Below, in pieces: positions 46,078-55,300 of a DNA stretch of 64,000 bases; the first letter of the stretch is position 1, and the number at the start of each line of letters is the position of its first letter. The stretch is taken from NCBI RefSeq assembly GCF_000155975.1, contig NZ_GG730299.1:62305-126304 (forward strand), given 5' to 3'. A program made the translations under genes and the position numbers. This DNA is from Citrobacter youngae ATCC 29220 (GTDB lineage: Bacteria > Pseudomonadota > Gammaproteobacteria > Enterobacterales > Enterobacteriaceae). Under the pieces are notes generated by a model. The model was not told the origin of the DNA. It did no database searches and was given only the letters and a program-made list of their open reading frames with translations.

Positions 46078-48270
46078 ATGGCGCAATGGATGCGCATCTT
46101 TATTTGGTTGGTCTTATCCGGTGTCGCTATTTCAGCGTCAGGCGCCAACGTACCGGCAACATCAGAAAAACGTAGCGAATCGGTATTGCCTGATTTGGCC
46201 AGCGACTCTGCGCAAAAATCAGAACAAGGAAATAACGGCAGGTCATATACCGAACAAGGGGCTGATTATTTTATTAATTCAGCCACCCAGGGGTTTGATA
46301 ACCTTACGCCCGAAGCGCTTGAATCTCAGGCCCGCAGTTATCTCCAGGGGCAAATTACGTCATCCGCACAATCCGGTGTTGAATCCCTGTTATCACCGTA
46401 TGGCAAAGTGCGCACCAATCTGGCGATTGGCGAAGGCGGTAATCTGGAAGGCAGTTCGCTGGACTATTTTGTCCCCTGGTATGATAACCAACGGACGTTA
46501 TTGTTTAGTCAGTTTTCCGCTCAAAGAAAAGAAGACCGTACCATTGGCAACGTGGGGGTTGGCGTACGCCAGAACGTGGGAAGCTGGCTTCTGGGGGGCA
46601 ACGTATTCTATGACTACGACTTCACGCGTGGCCATCGTCGGCTTGGTTTAGGCAGCGAGGCATGGACCGATTTTCTGCGGTTTTCAGGCAACTATTACCA
46701 CCCGCTGTCGGACTGGAAAGATTCCAAAGATTTTGAATTCTACGAGGAACGTCCGGCGCGTGGCTGGGATGTCCGCGCAGAAGCGTGGTTGCCGTTTTAT
46801 CCGCAACTTGGCGGAAAACTGGTTTATGAACAGTATTATGGTGACGAAGTTGCCCTGTTTGGCTCCGATAATCTACAGAAAAACCCCCATGCCGTAACCG
46901 TCGGAATGAGCTACACGCCGGTTCCTTTACTCACCCTGGGCGCAGATTACAAAGCCGGTACCGGAGACAACACGGATCTCAGCCTGAATGCCACCATGAC
47001 GTATCAGTTTGGTACTCCGCTGGCAGCACAGATTGATCCCGATAACGTGAAGACCCAGCATTCGTTAATCGGCAGTCGCACCGATTTTGTCGATCGCAAT
47101 AACTTTATCGTGCTCGAATATCGGGAAAAGGATCCGCTGGACGTCACCCTGTGGCTGAAAGCGGATGAAACCAACGAACACCCCGAATGCGTCATTCAGG
47201 ATAATCCCGAGGCGGGGATCGGTCTGGAAAAGTGTAAGTGGACGATCAACGCGTTAATCAACCATCACTATAAAATTGTCACTGCTTCATGGCAGGCGAA
47301 GAACAATGCGAATCGCATCCTGGTTATGCCCGTGGTCAAAGCCAATACGCTTACTGAAGGTAACAAAAACCGCTGGAATCTGGTGCTGCCCGCATGGGTG
47401 AATGCGAGTACGGAAGAAGCGCGACAGGCGCTAAACGCCTGGAAAGTGCGTATCACTCTGACCGATGAAAAGGGCAATACGCAAAATTCTGGCGTCGTGG
47501 ACATTACTGTGCGCCAGGATCGCCAGATCGAACTGATTGTCGATAATTTCGCGGATACCGATCGTAGCGATCACAGCCATGCCGCCAGCGCGCTGGCCGA
47601 TGGCGTCGATGGCGTAGTCATGGATTTGCTGCTGACGGATTCCTACGGCGACGCCACCGACCGTAATGGTAATCAGCTGGTCGATGAGGCGATGAAACCA
47701 GAGCTGTACGACAGTAGCGACAAAAAAGTAACGCTAGCGGCGACGCCCTGTACCGCAGAAACGCCCTGCGTGTTTATCGCCAGTCGTGACAAAGCTGCGG
47801 GGACCGTGACGCTTTCAAGTACGTTGCCTGGAACTTTTCGCTGGAAGGCCAAAGAGGAGGCATATGGCGACAGCAACTATGTCGATATCACCTTCCTCGA
47901 CAAAGGCGCCTCTGACCTCAATGCCATTATCTATCAGCTGAAAGCCGCGAAGCCGGTGAACCTGATTAGTAAAGAAGAACAGCACCCGCAACTCAATAAA
48001 ACGTATCGTTTTGTCCTGTGGCGCGACAAAAATAACGATGGCGTCTTTCAGATGTCGGAGCAGCTCGCGGAAGACGAAATGGCCTTGTATGACTACCAGT
48101 GGGAATTTACCGGGCAAAGCACCAACGGGCATACCGGAGCGCTGGCTAACACCCGCAATGAAGATCTGGTATTGCCGGTGACCAACAAAGAGGCTGCGCA
48201 AAAGTTTACCGCCAACGAGGAAGATGGCGTTCAGGGATATGGCATACGGGTTATTTATAGCCAGAAATAG
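46078..48270 (+). CDS. sinH: Inverse autotransporter (intimin/invasin family) SinH
   Basis: A 730-residue outer-membrane protein. A signal peptide (about 1-23) is followed by a periplasmic linker. The inverse-autotransporter beta-barrel (about 110-330) has the hallmark motifs ARGWDVRAEAWLPFYPQLGG and KLVYEQYYGDEVALFG. The barrel exit segment FVDRNNFIVLEYREKDPL resembles intimin and invasin. The passenger has Ig-like domains (about 345-610). A C-terminal domain (about 615-730) contains the EF-hand-like loop DKNNDGVFQMSE and ends GVQGYGIRVIYSQK, a domain also found in SinI. AAGGA lies 10 bases upstream of the ATG. Presumed surface adhesin and anchor; length and context match Salmonella SinH. 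Confidence 0.9.
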   Translation: MAQWMRIFIWLVLSGVAISASGANVPATSEKRSESVLPDLASDSAQKSEQGNNGRSYTEQGADYFINSATQGFDNLTPEALESQARSYLQGQITSSAQSGVESLLSPYGKVRTNLAIGEGGNLEGSSLDYFVPWYDNQRTLLFSQFSAQRKEDRTIGNVGVGVRQNVGSWLLGGNVFYDYDFTRGHRRLGLGSEAWTDFLRFSGNYYHPLSDWKDSKDFEFYEERPARGWDVRAEAWLPFYPQLGGKLVYEQYYGDEVALFGSDNLQKNPHAVTVGMSYTPVPLLTLGADYKAGTGDNTDLSLNATMTYQFGTPLAAQIDPDNVKTQHSLIGSRTDFVDRNNFIVLEYREKDPLDVTLWLKADETNEHPECVIQDNPEAGIGLEKCKWTINALINHHYKIVTASWQAKNNANRILVMPVVKANTLTEGNKNRWNLVLPAWVNASTEEARQALNAWKVRITLTDEKGNTQNSGVVDITVRQDRQIELIVDNFADTDRSDHSHAASALADGVDGVVMDLLLTDSYGDATDRNGNQLVDEAMKPELYDSSDKKVTLAATPCTAETPCVFIASRDKAAGTVTLSSTLPGTFRWKAKEEAYGDSNYVDITFLDKGASDLNAIIYQLKAAKPVNLISKEEQHPQLNKTYRFVLWRDKNNDGVFQMSEQLAEDEMALYDYQWEFTGQSTNGHTGALANTRNEDLVLPVTNKEAAQKFTANEEDGVQGYGIRVIYSQK

Positions 48271-48316
48271 CGTCAGCGAGTCAGTCGCTGAGTGTTGAAG
48301 AAAAAGGAGAGTCTTA

Positions 48317-49285
48317 ATGCAGGCATTATTAAAACGGCGGCTGACTAAAGTCGCACTGGCACTGGTGATGGCAGGATACTGTTCATTTCCGGCAATGGCG
48401 GCGAATGGCAACCTGAAAAGCGGCCAGTGGCAAATCGTCACTGACAGCACCGGGACTATTCAGGGGACGGTGCCGTGGATCACCCGCGCGGCGGACAAAA
48501 TCGCGGAAACCGATAAAAGCCACGTCACGGTCACCATCGATCGCGGTAGCCGTACCGTCGGCAGTAGCGAAGGCGAAAAGCAGTTCCATGTGGGCGATAA
48601 AGTCACGGTGAACTGGGCGATTGGCGATACGGAAGGCGACCTGGACACCAACAACACCGCCACCAAAGCCACGGTGGTGTGGGTGCGTTCGAAAAATCAG
48701 GATGGTTCTGATGCGGTAGATATCGACGGCACTACCGGGAAAGACACGTACACCATCCAGGCGGATGACGCTGACTATTATCTCGGGATCAAAATTACCC
48801 CAACCACAACGACCGGCGATCCTAACGTCGCGCCGGTTGTTCTGCTGAGCGACTTGTCTACCAACGCAGGCGGTGGCGGTGACGATGATGACATTCCGGA
48901 AGGTCCGGTGGTTGATGAAAATGTGAAAGTGGTCATTTACGAATCCGGTACGACCGCGAACCTGCTTGGCTCCGCGACCAAACTCAAAACCAACACCACC
49001 TATAAAGTGCTGCTGTGGAAAGACGCCAACGGTAACGGCACCTACGATACCGGCGAAGATGTTACCGCCGATTATCACTACCGTTGGAAATTCACCGGCA
49101 CTAGCCTGCAGTTGGGGGCGAGCGGGGGGATTGTCAACGCCAGCCACAACGACGGCGATCTGGTTATCCCTGTCACCAACGCCGAAGCGAAAACGGCGTT
49201 CGACAACGGCGACAGCGGCGGCGTTACGCTGGGCAACGACGGTGTCCAGGGTTACGGATTGTCTATCGACTACCAGCGCAAGTAA
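48317..49285 (+). CDS. sinI: Secreted two-domain protein SinI
   Basis: A 322-residue protein with a signal peptide (about 1-28, ending FPAMA). The N-terminal domain (about 30-185), starting NLKSGQWQIVTDSTGTIQGT, resembles the N-terminus of RatB. A Gly/Asp linker GGGGDDDDIPEG (about 193-204) follows. The C-terminal domain (about 210-322) resembles the end of SinH, contains a canonical EF-hand-like loop DANGNGTYDTGE, and ends GVQGYGLSIDYQRK. AAAGGAG precedes the ATG. It has no membrane anchor. The gene lies 46 bases after sinH. Function not established; I infer a linker or assembly role between SinH and RatB. Confidence 0.85.
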   Translation: MQALLKRRLTKVALALVMAGYCSFPAMAANGNLKSGQWQIVTDSTGTIQGTVPWITRAADKIAETDKSHVTVTIDRGSRTVGSSEGEKQFHVGDKVTVNWAIGDTEGDLDTNNTATKATVVWVRSKNQDGSDAVDIDGTTGKDTYTIQADDADYYLGIKITPTTTTGDPNVAPVVLLSDLSTNAGGGGDDDDIPEGPVVDENVKVVIYESGTTANLLGSATKLKTNTTYKVLLWKDANGNGTYDTGEDVTADYHYRWKFTGTSLQLGASGGIVNASHNDGDLVIPVTNAEAKTAFDNGDSGGVTLGNDGVQGYGLSIDYQRK

Positions 49286-49293
49286 TAGACCTC

Positions 49294-49319
49294 ATACCAT
49301 TCCCGCAAGGGAATGGTAT
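49294..49319 (+). terminator. Hairpin after sinI (GNRA-type loop)
   Basis: Perfect 11-base stem ATACCATTCCC / GGGAATGGTAT closed by a GCAA tetraloop. A short TT follows; partial termination or mRNA protection. Confidence 0.6.
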
Positions 49320-49327
49320 TTCCGCGT

Positions 49328-49356
49328 GCTTTGCTTAGCGCAGGGTTAAGCAAAGC
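49328..49356 (+). terminator. Second hairpin between sinI and ratB
   Basis: GCTTTGCTTA and TAAGCAAAGC form a perfect ten-base stem with a nine-base loop, just before the ratB leader. Confidence 0.5.
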
Positions 49357-49398
49357 GTGTTGAAAAATCTTAGAAAAAAAAACAGGTGGATATCGCTC

Positions 49399-52300
49399 AT
49401 GGATGGCAATCTGCACAACGGCAAGGTGTATCGTTTTTTACTGATGGCGCTACTGATGGCAGGTATGGTCGCGGCGCCAGCCTCGGCGGTGCTGAAAAGT
49501 GGCACCTGGCAGGAGGTGAATGCGGCCACTGACGCTATCAACGGTACGGTTCCACTGGCCGATGGCGTCACCGTCCCGGTTTATCAAGGCAGTATCCTGC
49601 TGAATCCTGAAAAGACAAATACGGTCAGTTTCAGCGCTATGCCGCGTGATTTCAGTACCGACGATGCGCCCAGCGCGCTGCAGCTCGTCAACCCGGTTGA
49701 TACGGAAGGCGATATCTTTGCCGTTCCGCCCGTGCGCTGGGATACGCAGATGCCTGTTATCGACCTGATCTGGGCTGATGCGGCAACACCGGACGAGCCG
49801 CTTGACCCGCAGCCCGCGGCTAACAAAACCTTCTGCGCCCAGAATATGGCCGGAGGGCATTTTGTGGTCTGGCCGCAAATCAACGCCGACAATGCAACGA
49901 CGCTGCCCGCACTCTACCTCCAGACCATCACCGGGACGCCTTTCAGCAATACCATTTCTGTGCTGAGCCAGAAGATACCCGTAGATATTGCGGCTGCCGC
50001 CGGCGATCCGGTGACCGTTACCGCAGACCATTTTGATGAACAACTGAACGCCGCGAAAGTGAAGGCTGGGGAGAGCATTGCGCTGACGATTACGACCCGG
50101 GATTGCCAGGGAGAGGCCGTGGGCAACACGGCGTTTGTCATCACCCGCGGTGATGCGCTGAATCGGCAAAATGGGGTGAACAACGCCGCGCCGGTACACG
50201 TTGGCGACACGGAGTTGACCACCGTCACGACCGAATACCATGGCACAACGGATGCGAATGGCAAGGCGACGGTGGTTGTCACCCAGGCCAGTGGCCCCGG
50301 GGTTAAAACACCATTAACGGTGTTTGCCGCAGGCGCGCCGCAGTTGAAAAGCAGCATTGCGGTAATTTTTACGACCCTGACCAGCCCGGATACTCCGTTT
50401 GCCAACATGTGGGGACACATGACGGAGACGTCCAGCGCCGACGTTGAAGGGGAGACGTATACCTTTACCCGGCCGCAGCTGGCGGCGGAAACGGACGGCG
50501 AAAGCGGCGTGGTTAGCGCCAGTAATGAAAATTGGGCGCTGTTTAACTGGGGCGGTGCCGATACGCATTGTGAAATCCTGCCTGATGCGCGTCAGCTGAT
50601 GGGGTTAAAGATCGCGCGTGGCGATCTTGTCACCAGCCTGGGTTGGCCGGTGGCGGGGAATAATGAATATTGGTCGTCATCCGCGGGAACGCTAATGGAG
50701 TACCACCTGGGCGTTAATATGCTGACGCGCAGCGTGGTGGAAGAACGCGACGAGACCACATCGTTGGTGAGCTGCGTGGATAAAGCCTCGCCGGCGGTGA
50801 AGCCGGAAATCACGCTCACGCTGGACAGCATGGATAGCGAATTGAATGCGGCCAGGGTTCGGGTGGGTGACTCCATCAATATGCGGGTGACGATTAAAGC
50901 CAAAGAGACAGGGGCAGCGTTGCCGTATCGCTATTTTGATTTGTACGTTGGGGATGAGCAAAACCGCAAAGGTCAGACTAACGCTGAGGCCCGGGCCGAG
51001 GGCTCAAAATATGGCTGGGTGGATAACCCGGTGCTTGTTGGGCTTACCGGTTCCGGCACGCCCAATCACTATCACGGCATCACCGGCGCAGATGGCCAAC
51101 TGACGTTGATGCTGACGCAGGATGACGGCGCTGGCGTGTTGACGCCTTTGCGGGTGGTGGCGGCTGAGGGGGCGGAGGCGACGGCGAACGTAATTTTTAC
51201 CGTTGTCACCAGTCCGGATAACACGCAGGCGCGCATGTGGGGGCATATGCAGGGCGTTGTCGAAGCAGGCAATATTTACAAGCGTCCGCTGCTGGCGAGT
51301 GAAGCCAGCGCCAACACCGGTTCAACGGTGGAAAATCACGAGGACTGGGCCACGTTCAGTTCCGTGGCCGCCGCCACCAGCCAGTGCGGTACGGGGCAGG
51401 TGCCGGGGCAACTGCTGCTGGATGCGCTGTATTCCGCGCACAGTGATAATGCGATGGCCACAACCTACGGCTGGCCGACCTCCAGCCATAGCTATATTTC
51501 TGCCGATACCGACGGCACTCAGACCGCGCACGTCAATCTGGCTACCGGGGCAGATGGGATGTTCAGCGGCAGCGAACCCAATTATCTGAGCTGCTCGGGC
51601 AATGAGCTGGTGACGCAGCTTACGGTGTGGTTCAACGATGATGTCAGCCTGCGTCAGGCAACGGCAAAGGTCGGTGAGACGGTCATGATGCATATCCATT
51701 CCGTGAATGCGCTTAATGGATTAGTCGTACCCAATGCGGCCTTTACGGTGACGATGGCGCAGGGAAAAAACCGCAAAGGGCTGATCACGGGCTTCACCGA
51801 TCCCAGCGACGGCGCGCTGGAGATGGGGGGGACGTTTTATGGCGCATCGCAGGCATCTATGACTTTGCAGGGAACGACGGATGCCGAGGGTAACGCAGCG
51901 ATAGCGATTGCGCAGCCGCAGGGAGTTGGCTTGCTCACTCAACTGAACGTTGTGCCGGTCAATTCACTGATCACCACGCCGGTTGAACGTAGCGTCAAAT
52001 TTACGGTTCCCACCAGCCCGGATACCCCCAATGCGCAGATGTGGGGACACATGGTGGAGACGGTCACCGTGGATGGGCTGACGTTCGAGCGCCCCAAACT
52101 GGCAAGCGAGGTTAGCGCAACCCGAACTCAGCTTGAAGATAACGAAACCTGGGCGCGGGTGACGCATAGCGATGCCGCGGGCAACGCGGCGGCTGGCGGC
52201 TGTGCGGCGAACCGCTTACCGCGCGCCGATCAACTGGCGGCGCTGTACAACGCCAACAGCGGCGGCGCGATGCATAACCTGCAGGGCTGGCCGATCGTTG

Positions 52301-55300
52301 AGTCATATTGGTCGGCGACGCCCGCCAGCGCGACGGCATGGCAAATGACCTCGCTCAGTAATGGGACGGAATCCGCCGATGGCAGCGCCTCTGTCTATAC
52401 CAGTTGCCTGACCAGCGATAACCCGATGGCAGCCACAATTACCCTTACGCCGGAGAATGCCGCGCAGTGGAATGAGGCCAGTCAGGCGGCCAAAGTCAAA
52501 AAAGGCGAGACCCTGAAGCTGAAGGTGACCGTTAACGACGCCAGCGGCAACCCGCTGCCGGGCGCGACGTTTGTGTTAAGCCGCGGCGACGGCTACACGC
52601 GTCAGGGGAGTAAACATATCGCGGGCAGCGGCGATGGTATTGTCGCCCCGGTGGTGATTGACGGCGAATCGCTCAATGATACCGCCACCCGCATCGGCGG
52701 CATAACCGGTGCGGACGGTAGCAAAATCATTAACGTTACTCGCCCGGATACCGCTGGCACGAAGGTGGCGATCGCCGCTGCGCTGTACGATAACGCCAGC
52801 GTAAGCGATAGCATCGACACCATTTTTACCGTCGCCACCAGCCCGGACAGCGACAAAGCCGTCATGTGGGGGCATATGCCGGAAACGGTCACCGCCGCCA
52901 ACGGTACGGTGTTCAAACGCCCGCTGCTGTTTGCTGAGATATCCGCCGGTAGCGCTGTCAGCAGCAGTGTCGAGAATAACGAAACCTGGGGCATTGTCGA
53001 TTACTACGGCATCGCTGAGGTTTGCGGCGCGGGATACGTCCCGGCGCTTGCAGATTTACAGTCGCTGTATGCGGCCTGGCCTGCGGGGGCTATGAACACG
53101 CAGCAGGGCTGGCCAGTGGATGAAAAAAACTACCAGAACAGTACCGCCGACCTCAGTCGTACCCCAGAAAACCGCTATGTAAAATCGCTCAATCTGCGGG
53201 ATAACAGCATTACCTCGCAGCTATGGAGCGAAAAACTCTATTTTTCCTGTTTGCAGAACGCGCATCCCGCAGCGACGCAGCTGACGCTGACGTCATCGCT
53301 GTATAACGAGAGCGATGGTTTTGCCAAAGCCAAAGTGGGCGAGTCGATCCCATTGGTAATCACCACCCTGGATGCGCAGGGAAACCCTGTCGGAAATACG
53401 CCGGTCATCTTTGGGCGCGGCGACAGCGTTGGGCGCGCCAACCAGGACGTGAACGGGAGCGAGGCGGCGATGATTCAGATCAACCACGGCGAAGGCCGCG
53501 CCAGCCGCGCCGAATATTACACCGTTACCGGAGAGGACGGCACGCTGGCGCTGGAGGTCAGCCAGGACAGCGGCGCCGGGTTTAAAACGCCGCTACAGGC
53601 AACAATTGATGACCATAGCGACACGACACAGACTTTATCGGTGGTCTTCACCGTCGCCACCAGCCCGGACAGCGAAAAAGCCAACTACTGGGGCCACATG
53701 GCGGAAACGGTGACTGACGGTAACGGACAGGTTTATCAGCGTCCGAAGCTGGCAAGCGAGTTCAGCGCGACGCCCGGTAAAACGATCACCCTGACGTATG
53801 GCGATTACGATAAGGGCGAAACCTGGGGGATGGTTACCGGCAGCGATGCCTGGAGCGGCAGCAACGGCGGCTGTGGTCAGGCGTCGTTGCCCGGCATCAG
53901 CGATTTGCAGGCGTTGTATAGCCATTACCCCAATGGCGCAATGCGCACCACGAATGGCTGGCCAGTAAGCAGTGCCGGGAGCGTCAGCGCTAGCCAGCGC
54001 TGGTGGGCGGGAGAACAGGTGGTGGATGCCAGCAACAAAGCGCAGTATGCGGTTGTCAACCTGTTCAGCGGGGGCGATGCTACAACCGCGTACAATACCA
54101 GTTATTACATGCAGACCTGCCTCGCTACGCCGCGCGTGCTTGCCAGCAAGCTGACGCTGACGTTGGCGAATGAGGATGAAACGACCGGGATAGCCAAAGC
54201 GAAGAAAGGCGAAAAAATGGCGGCGACGGTAACGGCCACCGACAGCGCTGGCCAGCCGGTAGCCGGGGTGCTAATCAAGGTCAGCCGTGGGAATGCTTTA
54301 ACGCGTGCAGGGGGCGTTTATACCGCCAATGGCGCGGATGATATCGCCCTGACGGACATCCAGCCTGCCGACCAGGCGACATTCCTGATGGATACGACCT
54401 CTGCCTATCTCTACGTGAAAACCAATGCTCAGGGGCAAGTGACGTTCAACCTTTCACAGGATGCAACGGTCGGACTGAAAACGCCGATTATGGTGACGGC
54501 CGCCGATGACAGTACGCTTACCGACACCAAAGATGCGATCTTCACGGTGCTGACCAGCCCGGACTCCGACAAGGCGGTTTACTGGGGGCACATGCCTGAA
54601 ACCTTTACCAATAGCAACGGCGTGGAGTTCCAGCGGCCACTCCTGAGTGCGGAAATACCTTCAACCAGCAACACGTCAAAATACATGGAAAATGGCGAGA
54701 CCTGGTATGCCTGGAACCGTTATTCCTATATGAAGTCAGATAATGCCAGTCCATGTGGTGTCAGCCAACTGGCAACGATGGAGGAGTTAACCACACTGTA
54801 TAACGATTATCCGAATGGCGGGCTGTCTACGACATTTGGGCTGCCCGTCACGTCAGACAAATACTGGGGCGCGGGAAATGTGGTTACGGATGCTACCTCG
54901 GGCTATGCCTATCAATATATTAACCTCAATAACGGTGAAACCTACGCGTCGTTCAGTAAGTCTGTCCAGACGGCGAAACTATGCCGTACGACGACGCGCA
55001 CCTTGTCGATAGCGATGTCTTCCGGTAGCTGGAATGCGGAAAAATTGGCGGCAACGGCGAAAAAAGGCGTCAAAATACCCGTCACGATAGCGGTGACCGA
55101 TCAGTTCGGCGCGCCGCAGGCAAACATCGTGGTGCGTCTGGATCGCGGCGCGTCGCAGACCCGCAACACTAGCGGCACCTATGACTACACGGTGAGTAGC
55201 AATTTGTCTGTCACCCCGGATTCTGAGGGGGCGAATGCGGCAACGTTAACCTATCGTGGCGGTATGTCGACGGATGTCCGCAACTGGTACGCAACGACGG

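Noticed and set aside
46067..46651. Alternative 194-codon plus-strand frame over the 5' end of sinH
   Set aside because: Overlaps the inverse-autotransporter frame, which has a signal peptide, ribosome site and clear family motifs; the alternative has none.
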